A DNA stretch of 62,384 nucleotides from Bacteroidales bacterium (GTDB lineage Bacteria > Bacteroidota > Bacteroidia > Bacteroidales > JAIOZK01): positions 1 through 62,384 of the forward strand of contig JAIOZK010000025.1 of NCBI GenBank assembly GCA_021740625.1, in the 5' to 3' direction. Within the stretch, counting starts at the first letter, position 1. Every line of letters starts with the position of its first letter. Positions 23,402 to 31,673 of the stretch are shown here, piece after piece. Position numbers and translations under genes: made by a program. The notes beneath the pieces are model-generated. The model searched no databases. It was not told the DNA's origin and saw nothing but the letters and a program-made list of their open reading frames with translations.

Positions 23402-25180
23402 CTACTGCCTTAGCATTACAATCTTTCTCACCCTCAAATGATTCGGCGTCACCTCCAGGTACTCATCCTCATTGATATATTCCATGAATTGTTCGAGCGA
23501 TAATTTCCGTGCCGGGGCGATGCGCATCTTCTCATCGGAACCACTGGCGCGCATGTTCGAAAGTTTTTTGGTCTTGCAGATGTTCACCGTGATGTCGTTG
23601 CCGCGGTTGTGCTCCCCGACCACCTGTCCTTTGTATATTTCCTCCCCGGGATCCACGAAGAAAATACCCCGGTCCTGCAATTTGTCAATGGCATAAGGGA
23701 TTGCTGTTCCGGTTTCCAGGGAAACGATGGCCCCATTCCTTTTGTTGACGATCTCTCCTTTATAAGGCTGGAATTCAATAAAACGATGGGCGATGATGGC
23801 CTCCCCTTCTGTCAGTGTCAGAATACTGCTCGTCAGCCCGATCAGTCCCCTGGACGGAATATGGAATTGCAGGCTGTTGCGGTCGCCCCTGAATTCAATG
23901 TCCATCATTTCGCCCTTGCGCTGCGTGGCGGCTTCTATCACCTTGCCCTGGAAACTGGCCGGCACATTAACCGTGAGATGTTCAACAGGCTCCTGTTTTT
24001 GGCCATCCAACTCCTTGATGATTACCCTGGGTTGTCCGAGCTGGAATTCATAGCCCTCGCGCCGCATGGTTTCCACCAGGATGGAGAGATGTAGTATGCC
24101 CCTTCCGAAAACATTGAAAACATCTGCCGAATCGGTTTCTTCCACCCGCATGGCCAGGTTCTTTTCAGTTTCCCTGATCAGCCTGTCGCGCAGATGCCGG
24201 GAAGTCAGATATTTTCCATCCTTGCCATAAAAAGGGCTTGTGTTGATGGTAAAAACCATGCTCATGGTGGGTTCGTCGATATGAATGGGTGTAAGTCCTT
24301 CCGGTTCTTCAGCATCGGCCACGGTATCGCCCAGTTCAAAACCGCTCAGCCCGACCAGGGCAACGATCTCCCCTGCTTTAACGGGTTCTTTCACCTTTTC
24401 TTTTCCCAGGCCCTCGAAAACAAACAATTCCTTGATCTGTGTTTTTGTAACAAAACCATCTCTTTTCACCAGCGAAACCGACATGCCCATCTGCAGGCTA
24501 CCCCGTGAGATCCTTCCCACGGCGATCTGTCCCTGGTAAGAACTGTAATCCATGGAAGTGATACGCATTTGTGGAGTACCTTCTATAAAAGGTGCCGGTG
24601 GGATCTCTTCCAGGATCACATCCAACAGGTAACTAACATCACCTGTAGGTACAAGATAATCCGGCCCCATCCAGCCGTACTTGGAAGAACCGTATACGGT
24701 AGGAAAATCCAGTTGTTCTTCGCTGGCATCCAGGTGCATCATGAGGTCGAAAACCTGTTCCTGTATTTCGTCGGGTTTGCAGTTGGGTTTATCCACCTTG
24801 TTGATCACAACGATGGGTTTGAGATTCAGTTGCAGGGCTTTTTCCAGTACAAAGCGTGTTTGTGGCATGGGGCCCTCGAAAGCATCCACCAGCAGCAACA
24901 CGCCATCGGCCATGTTGAGCACCCTTTCTACTTCTCCCCCGAAATCCGCGTGTCCGGGTGTATCGATGATGTTGACCTTAACACCTTTATACCGCACCGA
25001 TACATTCTTGGAAAGTATGGTAATGCCCCGCTCCCGCTCCAGCTCATTGCTGTCGAGGATCAGTTCCCCCATCTCCTGGTTTTCGCGGAACATTTTTACC
25101 TGGTGCAGGATGCGATCCACCAGAGTTGTCTTACCGTGATCCACATGGGCAATGATGGCTATGTTTCGTATTTCTTGCAT
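23402..25180 (-). CDS. typA: Ribosome-associated GTPase TypA/BipA
   Basis: The 592-residue translational GTPase binds 70S ribosomes and supports ribosome assembly and stress or cold growth. The G domain begins [20 protein letters not shown], with [18 protein letters not shown] (G3) and VVINKVDKP (G4). Domains II, III and V follow, with [20 protein letters not shown] and [20 protein letters not shown], which are typical of TypA. Length is standard. TAACTTTG on the minus strand at 25207-25200 is a matching promoter box 19 bp before the ATG. Confidence 0.95.
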   Translation of the reverse strand: MQEIRNIAIIAHVDHGKTTLVDRILHQVKMFRENQEMGELILDSNELERERGITILSKNVSVRYKGVKVNIIDTPGHADFGGEVERVLNMADGVLLLVDAFEGPMPQTRFVLEKALQLNLKPIVVINKVDKPNCKPDEIQEQVFDLMMHLDASEEQLDFPTVYGSSKYGWMGPDYLVPTGDVSYLLDVILEEIPPAPFIEGTPQMRITSMDYSSYQGQIAVGRISRGSLQMGMSVSLVKRDGFVTKTQIKELFVFEGLGKEKVKEPVKAGEIVALVGLSGFELGDTVADAEEPEGLTPIHIDEPTMSMVFTINTSPFYGKDGKYLTSRHLRDRLIRETEKNLAMRVEETDSADVFNVFGRGILHLSILVETMRREGYEFQLGQPRVIIKELDGQKQEPVEHLTVNVPASFQGKVIEAATQRKGEMMDIEFRGDRNSLQFHIPSRGLIGLTSSILTLTEGEAIIAHRFIEFQPYKGEIVNKRNGAIVSLETGTAIPYAIDKLQDRGIFFVDPGEEIYKGQVVGEHNRGNDITVNICKTKKLSNMRASGSDEKMRIAPARKLSLEQFMEYINEDEYLEVTPNHLRVRKIVMLRQ

Positions 25181-25199
25181 TGAATTCTGTTTCAGGATG

Positions 25200-25207
25200 C
25201 AAAGTTA
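25200..25207 (-). promoter_or_regulatory. TAnnTTTG promoter box of typA
   Basis: TAACTTTG on the minus strand ends 19 bp before the typA ATG. No clear -33 TTG is present. Confidence 0.45.
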
Positions 25208-25554
25208 GGGTTAAAATGGATATGGGGGATTCGTTTGTTGGTTTATTGGTATAACTGTTAATTTGTTGAATGGCATGGTAGGAAGATTAGGTTTGGTGAC
25301 CTTCGGCTACTTCTTTGGGAATAGTAGTTAATTTTATCTATATTAGTCAGGTAGTATTACAATAAAAACTGACAGCTACCTCAAAAACAGTAACACTTAA
25401 AATTAGTAAATATGTATTATAGAAATCTTAAAGATTAGAGCTTGATAATACTATTTAATAGAAGATGATTAATTTGTTGCGAAACTAAAAGATAGATTGA
25501 AGTTATTAAATGAATTAATAATTTTTAATACAACCAACGATTTTCAAACATAGT
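25208..25554. other. AT-rich spacer, nothing recognised
   Basis: About 350 bp between typA and the next gene have low GC. No supported reading frame, palindrome or known RNA motif was seen. Confidence 0.6.
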
Positions 25555-26079
25555 ATGTCAAAAAAGCCAAAAAGGACTGTGAAAATATTCCGAAAAATAC
25601 TTGATTTCATCCTTTTCAGACATTCATTTGAGATTGAAACTGAAACTGATCAGGAAAGGATATATGAAAAGATACGGGAAAGATGTAATATTGATAAGAG
25701 CTTCTTATCCCCAGTCTTTGAAAAAAACAAATTCGCTTTTTCACACAAAAATTTCATGCCCGCAATCTATAATTTCAATCTGATAATATTCGAAGGGAAG
25801 ATAGTTAGAAAAGAAAAGACTTCGGTAAGCATTTCTGCGACAATACAAACATTTTTTATTTGGATATACATATTTGCAGTCTTGGTAAGTTTGATTGGTT
25901 ATGTTACAAATATGGGAGGAATGAAAAATGAATTTCAAGATACTCCATTCCCGGTAAATCCATTGTATTCCCCCATCTTTATGTTGATTCCTTATACTTA
26001 TTATGCCTTCAAAATAAGTGATGTAAAAGCAATTATCCGAAACATTATAAAGAGAGAAGAAAGACAACAAAAACTTTAA
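25555..26079 (+). CDS. Hypothetical membrane protein, AT-rich
   Basis: The 174-residue protein has a basic N-terminus (KKPKRTVKIFRKILDF), a soluble region of about 90 residues, and two transmembrane helices (FFIWIYIFAVLVSLIGYV and PIFMLIPYTYYAFKI). It ends in a charged tail. The family is not recognised. Base composition is lower in GC than its neighbours, which hints at recent acquisition. It ends 9 bp before the YrdB-like gene and may be cotranscribed with it. Confidence 0.62.
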   Translation: MSKKPKRTVKIFRKILDFILFRHSFEIETETDQERIYEKIRERCNIDKSFLSPVFEKNKFAFSHKNFMPAIYNFNLIIFEGKIVRKEKTSVSISATIQTFFIWIYIFAVLVSLIGYVTNMGGMKNEFQDTPFPVNPLYSPIFMLIPYTYYAFKISDVKAIIRNIIKREERQQKL

Positions 26080-26088
26080 TGAAAAAAT

Positions 26089-26457
26089 ATGGGCTCACAT
26101 CCAATCAACTTATTAATTCGCTTTCTGCTTGAAATAGCCGCACTTTTTTCAATCGGTATGTGGGGCTGGGAACAAAGTGAAGGATGGATTCGGTATGTTC
26201 TGGCATTGGGGATACCCGCAATCTTTGCCGTTGTATGGGGCATATTTGCAGTACCCGGTGATCCCAGCCGTTCGGACAAGGCTCCCATCGTCACAGCCGG
26301 GCCTGTTCGCCTGGCAATCGAACTGGGCTTTTTCGGCCTTGCCACATGGTCGCTCCATGACCTGGGATTAACTGAAGCAAGCCTGGCTTTTGGTATCATC
26401 GTAGTTCTTCACTATGCGGTATCCTACGACCGGATTAAGTGGTTGGTATCCCGCTAA
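26089..26457 (+). CDS. YrdB/DUF2568 family membrane protein
   Basis: This 122-residue protein with four hydrophobic segments matches the DUF2568 (YrdB) family. Visible stretches are RFLLEIAALFSIGMWGWEQS, IFAVVWGIFAVPGDPSRS, GPVRLAIELGFFGLATWSL and the C-terminal LHYAVSYDRIKWLV. The function is unknown. It converges with the MFS gene, whose stop lies 37 bp away. Confidence 0.82.
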   Translation: MGSHPINLLIRFLLEIAALFSIGMWGWEQSEGWIRYVLALGIPAIFAVVWGIFAVPGDPSRSDKAPIVTAGPVRLAIELGFFGLATWSLHDLGLTEASLAFGIIVVLHYAVSYDRIKWLVSR

Positions 26458-26493
26458 TGTTGGCGACGGCATGGATATCCTACTCACTATTCA

Positions 26494-27789
26494 CTACTCA
26501 ACCCCTGTCCGTTTGGCTTTCCGGTACGACCACATCAGCACCCCTATCCCCACAAGAATTGAAAAGATCGCGATCCCGAAGGTGATCATGAATCCGAACA
26601 TCTCATAAAACAAAACCCCCAGAATGGGTGAGGCAATGGATCGCATCCCGGTGAGGGAGAGATGAATGGATTGATAAGTGCCGGCCTGGTTGGCCGGACC
26701 GAAATAGGCTGAGCCGATGTTCCACAACAGCACCATGGTTGCGGCAAAGATGCCGTGGAAGATGATGTAAAAGATCAGGGTATAGTAAACCGTGATGTTG
26801 AAAAATTCGAAATTTCCCCTTAAAAACTCCGTGAGGCTCAGGAAGAAAATATATAGCGCCAGGGAGGAAAAAGTAATGACACCAAATTTGCGTGGATCGA
26901 TATCGCCAAGCAATTTCCCAAAGAAAGGAAGCAAAATGATGGCCAGGATATTATAGGAGTTGCGGTAAAAGGCCACCGAGGTATAATTCAGGTTCAGGGC
27001 ATCGTACCAGAAAATGTTGATCACGGTATAGGAACTCATAAAAGCAAAACCATATAACATAAAGGCAATCTCAAAGTGCAGGTAAGGCTTGTTCTCTTTC
27101 AGGATCCCAAACATATTCATGATACTGCCACCCACTGATTGCCAGAATGTCTTTTTCACTTCCGGCAACTCTTCTTTTGGGTAATCAATCATGGATAACA
27201 AATAAACCGAAATGATCCCAAGCACAGCTGTCACCGGAAAAACATAAACATAGAAATAGTTGTCGTAATCAAGCAAAAGTCCGTAAACAAAAGTGGTAAT
27301 CAGGAGGATGATCTTATTCAAGGACGTGGAATAACTGTATAGCTTTCCGAAGTTCTGATGCCGGTAATTCGATTTTAAAACAAAATTGATGTTGGGGAAA
27401 ATAATGGGGTTGCCAAAATAATAGATCAGAAATATCCCCAGAAAGATATAATGATAAACGGAATCGCCCTGCATGGCTTCCTCGCTATGCGGAAAAAACA
27501 AAAGCAGTAAAAGAGGCGCCCGGGTAACAATGCCGGTAATCCTGAGGAGTTTCTTGCGGTCTTTGACCCTTTTGATAAATTCATTGAACAAGATCAGAAA
27601 GGTAAACACCAGCATGCTGAACTGAAACAGGAAACTCATTTGGTAGTTGGAGCCGTGCAGGCTTTTCAGGAAAACGAATTCGTTCAAAGCGATCACACCC
27701 AGGATCACCCCTTCAATAGCGGCATAAGCCGTATGCAGTTTGAAGGTCTTTTGCTCCTGCGCGTTTAAATCCAACTTCCTGAGAAACAT
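26494..27789 (-). CDS. MFS transporter, substrate unknown
   Basis: The 431-residue protein has twelve predicted transmembrane segments. It has the MFS-like basic loop RVKDRKKLLRITG and a second half beginning around FEIAFMLYGFAFMSSYTVIN. Conserved substrate-defining motifs were not recognised, so it could carry sugars, peptides or drugs. TAACTTTG on the minus strand at 27816-27809 is a promoter box 19 bp before the ATG. Confidence 0.78.
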   Translation of the reverse strand: MFLRKLDLNAQEQKTFKLHTAYAAIEGVILGVIALNEFVFLKSLHGSNYQMSFLFQFSMLVFTFLILFNEFIKRVKDRKKLLRITGIVTRAPLLLLLFFPHSEEAMQGDSVYHYIFLGIFLIYYFGNPIIFPNINFVLKSNYRHQNFGKLYSYSTSLNKIILLITTFVYGLLLDYDNYFYVYVFPVTAVLGIISVYLLSMIDYPKEELPEVKKTFWQSVGGSIMNMFGILKENKPYLHFEIAFMLYGFAFMSSYTVINIFWYDALNLNYTSVAFYRNSYNILAIILLPFFGKLLGDIDPRKFGVITFSSLALYIFFLSLTEFLRGNFEFFNITVYYTLIFYIIFHGIFAATMVLLWNIGSAYFGPANQAGTYQSIHLSLTGMRSIASPILGVLFYEMFGFMITFGIAIFSILVGIGVLMWSYRKAKRTGVE

Positions 27790-27808
27790 GAATCTTTTGT
27801 TAAGCCTG

Positions 27809-27816
27809 CAAAGTTA
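27809..27816 (-). promoter_or_regulatory. TAnnTTTG promoter box of the MFS gene
   Basis: TAACTTTG on the minus strand lies 19 bp upstream of the ATG at 27789. Confidence 0.45.
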
Positions 27817-27869
27817 GTTCAATCTGCTGAAATGATTTTTATACTTTTATGAATAAATCAGCAATATGA

Positions 27870-27992
27870 ACCGCAAGGAACGCGAGAAATTGCAATGGCC
27901 GCCTGAACCTGGAAAGGCTCGCACCAGGTGTGTACTTTATCTTGCTGAGGAATGATCATCAGCAGTCGGCAAAAAAGCTGATCAAACGCTGA
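27870..27992 (+). pseudogene. Relic of a type IX secretion C-terminal sorting domain
   Basis: The plus-strand frame 27870-27992 is open but has no start. It ends NGRLNLERLAPGVYFILLRN, then DHQQSAKKLIKR and a TGA. This is the closing strand pattern of a T9SS type A sorting domain. The intact subtilase in this window ends GGLEQISRGVYFLQLQNDKT with a similar basic tail. Only about 30-40 residues survive, upstream stops close the frame, and the stop lies 2 bp from the end of the convergent mscS gene. It is most simply the tail of a deleted secreted-protein gene. Confidence 0.6.
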
Positions 27993-27994
27993 TC

Positions 27995-29047
27995 CTAATT
28001 CGTCTCCGGGTTGATCCTGTATTGTGTCATCGTGGGGAAGGCGAATTCGAGTCCTTCACTGTTAAACCTGTCGAGGATCTCCAGATTCACCTCTGTCTGT
28101 GTTTCAAGGATATCCTCACCAGCTTTGATATAATAGATAAAAAGGATATTCAAAGAAGAATCCCTGAATGCATCAAATGAAAGAAGTACTTTTTCTTCTG
28201 TATGCTCATTCTTGCTGATAATATCTTTCAGGATATCCATGGCCCTTTTCATTTTTCCGGGGGGAGTATCATATGTCAGGCCCAGTTCCAGGACAATCCT
28301 CCTGGAGGGTTCTACAGAAACATTCTCAAGTTCCGTACTTGTGAACACCGAATTGGGCAAACTGATCAGGGTACCGGCAAAAGTCCTGATGCGGGTTACC
28401 CTGATTCCTACTTCCTCTACAATACCGTCATAGCCTTTGATCTTGATGCGGTCGCCCACCTGAAAACTCCTGTCCGAAAAGATGGCAATACCGCCGAAAA
28501 TGTTGGCAGCGGAGTCTTTGGCTGCCAAGGCAATGGCCAGTCCGCCAATACCCAACCCGGCCAGCAAGGCGCCAACATCATAACCAGCCTGTTTCAGGGC
28601 AAAGATGATGGCAATGACCCAGACAAATATATTCACCACGCTTTTTAGCAGACTTAAAACCTGTTTCTCCATTTTCGATCCGGAGTCTTCAACTTTTTGC
28701 CTGGCAAATTTCTCAATAAAAGTGTTGAAGAGGTTGGCCACCAGCCAGGCAATGTTCAGGGTGATCAAAATATAATACACGATTCTTATGCCTTTATCAA
28801 AAGCGTTTTCGAAATTGAGATGCTGCAATGCCAGCCAGAACCCGAATATCACAACACCAAAAATAATGGGTTTCTCCAGCAGATCAATAAAGATGTAAAT
28901 GCCAGAGAATTTTTCCTGCCTGGCCCTGTTCTTTTTAATGCTGTTGAATATCCATTTGAGTAACCTGCTCAAGATGATCGTAGCCACAACATAAATAAGG
29001 GCGAAAAGCCAACTCTGCATCGTGTTGTTTAAAAAAATATTGTTCAT
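27995..29047 (-). CDS. MscS-family mechanosensitive ion channel (larger form)
   Basis: The 350-residue protein has four to five transmembrane helices and then the MscS core. The pore helix contains GALLAGLGIGGLAIALAAKD with its Gly/Ala packing. The beta domain follows with FQVGDRIKIKGYDGIVEEVG and ISLPNSVFTSTELENVS. It would open under membrane tension during hypo-osmotic shock. A second, shorter MscS is encoded at 53867. Confidence 0.9.
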   Translation of the reverse strand: MNNIFLNNTMQSWLFALIYVVATIILSRLLKWIFNSIKKNRARQEKFSGIYIFIDLLEKPIIFGVVIFGFWLALQHLNFENAFDKGIRIVYYILITLNIAWLVANLFNTFIEKFARQKVEDSGSKMEKQVLSLLKSVVNIFVWVIAIIFALKQAGYDVGALLAGLGIGGLAIALAAKDSAANIFGGIAIFSDRSFQVGDRIKIKGYDGIVEEVGIRVTRIRTFAGTLISLPNSVFTSTELENVSVEPSRRIVLELGLTYDTPPGKMKRAMDILKDIISKNEHTEEKVLLSFDAFRDSSLNILFIYYIKAGEDILETQTEVNLEILDRFNSEGLEFAFPTMTQYRINPETN

Positions 29048-29157
29048 AGATTTAGGTTTTCTTCAGCTATATTGATAGAATCTTCCTCAAAAATAAGTAA
29101 GAAAGTGAAAATAAACAATTTTTCTTTAGGTTTGTTTAAAATTAAATTCTGAAAAAC

Positions 29158-29703
29158 ATGAAAAAATCATTGAAACTGATAACACTATTTTTTATTATTT
29201 CAAGCTTTGGTGTTATGGCACAAGACAAAAATTTTCACAGTTTTACGGTAGAGGATATTGATGGAAACGAATTCCAGCTTGCCAATCTGGCAGGTAAAAA
29301 AATACTGGTTGTGAACGTTGCTTCCAAATGCGGTCTGACCCCGCAATATGAAGATTTACAAAAATTATACGAACAATATGGTGGTGATGATTTCACCATC
29401 ATCGGATTCCCTGCCAACAATTTCATGAACCAGGAACCCGGCACGGATGAGGAGATCAAGACATTCTGTACCGTGAATTACGGCGTGAGCTTTCCCATGA
29501 TGTCGAAAATTTCCGTCAAGGGCGATGACATACACCCACTGTATCAATGGCTTACCCAAAAAGAAGAAAATGGCGTAATGGATGCAAAAGTAAAATGGAA
29601 CTTCCAGAAATTTGCCATTGACGAGGAAGGAAATCTTGTGAAAATGTTTACTCCCAGGACCAAGCCGATGGATGAGGAAATCATTGCATGGATTACAGAA
29701 TAG
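29158..29703 (+). CDS. Exported glutathione-peroxidase-family protein
   Basis: The 181-residue protein has a signal peptide ending near VMAQ. The peroxidase tetrad is visible: catalytic Cys in NVASKCGLTPQYEDL, Gln in the FPANNFMNQEPG block, and Trp-Asn in VKWNFQKF. Bacterial members with Cys normally use thioredoxin rather than glutathione and reduce lipid or hydrogen peroxides. The signal peptide places it in the periplasm. Confidence 0.9.
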   Translation: MKKSLKLITLFFIISSFGVMAQDKNFHSFTVEDIDGNEFQLANLAGKKILVVNVASKCGLTPQYEDLQKLYEQYGGDDFTIIGFPANNFMNQEPGTDEEIKTFCTVNYGVSFPMMSKISVKGDDIHPLYQWLTQKEENGVMDAKVKWNFQKFAIDEEGNLVKMFTPRTKPMDEEIIAWITE

Positions 29704-29830
29704 TTATAAACGCCTTCTTTTTACAAAAGACAGCACTGAAATAGATATTGAATATTTTTTATTTGATATTTGTCAGATTGATCAATGACCAATTGTCAAT
29801 GTCTTCCTTCACCAGTCAAAAAAAAACTTG

Positions 29831-31498
29831 TTATTTAATAAACTTCACGGTTTTACTCGTTTTATCATTCTGCAATTGCAGGAAATACACTCCCCTGCTG
29901 ATTTGCTCCAGTCCGCCAATATAAATGCTTCCCTCTGTGGGAGATTTTTGATAGGTTTTAATCACACGGCCGGATTGATCAAAAATTCTGATTATGGCAG
30001 TCTGGTTTTCAAGGGATAATCCTGTTTCAAGTTTTATTTGATCCACAACAGGGTTGGGATATAAGCGCAAAGCATCTTCCTCAAGTGCAGAATCTTCGAT
30101 AACGGTAAGGATGGTATAAGCATCCAGGTAATTGGGGATCCCCCATCCATAATTATTGTTTGGATTGATGGAATAACTTCCGTTTTCCATCAGTGCATCC
30201 ATGATTTCCAGGTTGGTTTTTTCTGGTACACCTTGCCACAGGCAAGCCGACATTCCAGCAATGATGGGTGAAGAAAATGAAGTTCCATTTCCGTAAGTAA
30301 AGGATCCGAATGGATCGGCCACCAGTGTTCCGGCACCCTGTGCACAAACATTGGGCTTGATCCTTCCGTCATAAGTAGGCCCGCGGGAACTGAAACTTGC
30401 CAAATTACCATCCGCATCAACTGCACCAATACTAAAAACATAATTGCCATCAGCAGGAGCTCCGATATAATACCAGGAATCATTGCCCGAATTCCCGGCA
30501 CTGTTTACCACAAGCATTCCTTTGTCTGCCGCGATATCCGCACCAATGGTGATTGGCGTTGTGTTCCCGTCCATATCCTCATAGGAATGGTCCTGCAAGG
30601 CGTCATCAAAAGTTGTATAGCCCAGTGAAGAATTGATAACGTCAGCCCCGGCACTGTCAGCATATTCTGCACCAGACACCCAGTTGTATTCTTCAATGAT
30701 ATATTCCGATGCACCATCTTCTGTCCTGAGCAGCCAGTAATCAGCATGTGGTGCTGTTCCTACCATCTGTCCCGGAACATTTGCTCCCATGGTCGACAAA
30801 ACAGCAGTTCCATGGGTATGGTAATCATAGACGGTTCCGCTGTGGGCTACAAAATCTTTTGTTCCCAGGATCTGTCCGTTCGCAAACAAACTGTCAAAAG
30901 CAATGTGCTGATCCGTTCCATAAAATCCGGCATCAAGCACTGCGATCACCATACCCGATCCTGTTAATCCCATGTTATGAAGATCTTCTCCCCTTAACAT
31001 ATGTATTTGGTTGTATGCCATACCATAATCAAGGAGTGTAGCATTTTTCTCTGGAATTATTTCTTCAACAAGTGGCTCATAGAACTCTTGTTTAAAAAAT
31101 TCTTTTTCATCTCCGTCAGCTTCAGATGTTCCCCTTCCATTTAATGCATATACTCCCTCAACATAAGACAATGCAAGAATAGCATCGATCACAGCAGGAC
31201 TTGATGTAAAAACAGTAACTCCATTGAGCCACTTTGTCGGATTGAGTATGGCAGCTCCTTCAGATGCCACACCTGATATGTATTGCGGGTTAACGGGTAA
31301 ATCTTGTTCGGTGATCTCAATTCCAAAACGATCGCGTCTGTCGATCGCACGCTGGCTCAGAAATTCCTCCGGCTGATCGATCGAATAGGGGGAATTGTTT
31401 TTATCGGTAAACTGAATGTAATACTTATTCGGAGCAACCTGGGCAATTCCCGAATAAATCAACATGCTTGTCAGAAATAAGAGTATAATTTTTTTCAT
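29831..31498 (-). CDS. Secreted subtilisin-like (S8) protease with T9SS sorting domain
   Basis: The 555-residue protein has a signal peptide (ending near YSGIAQ) and a propeptide-like region. The catalytic domain contains Asp in VIAVLDAGFYGTD, His in YDYHTHGTAVLSTMG and Ser in GNGTSFSSPIIAGMSA, with the oxyanion Asn in VVNSAGNSGND. The last ~80 residues are a type A sorting domain (LRLYPNPVVDQIKLETGLSL ... GVYFLQLQNDK). It would be exported across the outer membrane and processed there. It is divergent from the decarboxylase cassette. Confidence 0.92.
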   Translation of the reverse strand: MKKIILLFLTSMLIYSGIAQVAPNKYYIQFTDKNNSPYSIDQPEEFLSQRAIDRRDRFGIEITEQDLPVNPQYISGVASEGAAILNPTKWLNGVTVFTSSPAVIDAILALSYVEGVYALNGRGTSEADGDEKEFFKQEFYEPLVEEIIPEKNATLLDYGMAYNQIHMLRGEDLHNMGLTGSGMVIAVLDAGFYGTDQHIAFDSLFANGQILGTKDFVAHSGTVYDYHTHGTAVLSTMGANVPGQMVGTAPHADYWLLRTEDGASEYIIEEYNWVSGAEYADSAGADVINSSLGYTTFDDALQDHSYEDMDGNTTPITIGADIAADKGMLVVNSAGNSGNDSWYYIGAPADGNYVFSIGAVDADGNLASFSSRGPTYDGRIKPNVCAQGAGTLVADPFGSFTYGNGTSFSSPIIAGMSACLWQGVPEKTNLEIMDALMENGSYSINPNNNYGWGIPNYLDAYTILTVIEDSALEEDALRLYPNPVVDQIKLETGLSLENQTAIIRIFDQSGRVIKTYQKSPTEGSIYIGGLEQISRGVYFLQLQNDKTSKTVKFIK

Positions 31499-31673
31499 TA
31501 TTCTAAATTTTGCGACGAATTTACTAAACTTATGTGAGCTCTAACGTTAAAAACCTGCTAAAAAGTTTACAGCTAAAACAATCACAAACATATTAACAAT
31601 TATTTCACAACAATTGATCATGATTCATAAAAAAATTTCTAACTTGCATTTTCCCAAAAAACCAAATAATATT

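Noticed and set aside
27867-27956. 29-residue ORF beginning MNRKEREKLQW
   Set aside because: It overlaps the sorting-domain relic in another frame and has no start context or similarity to support it.
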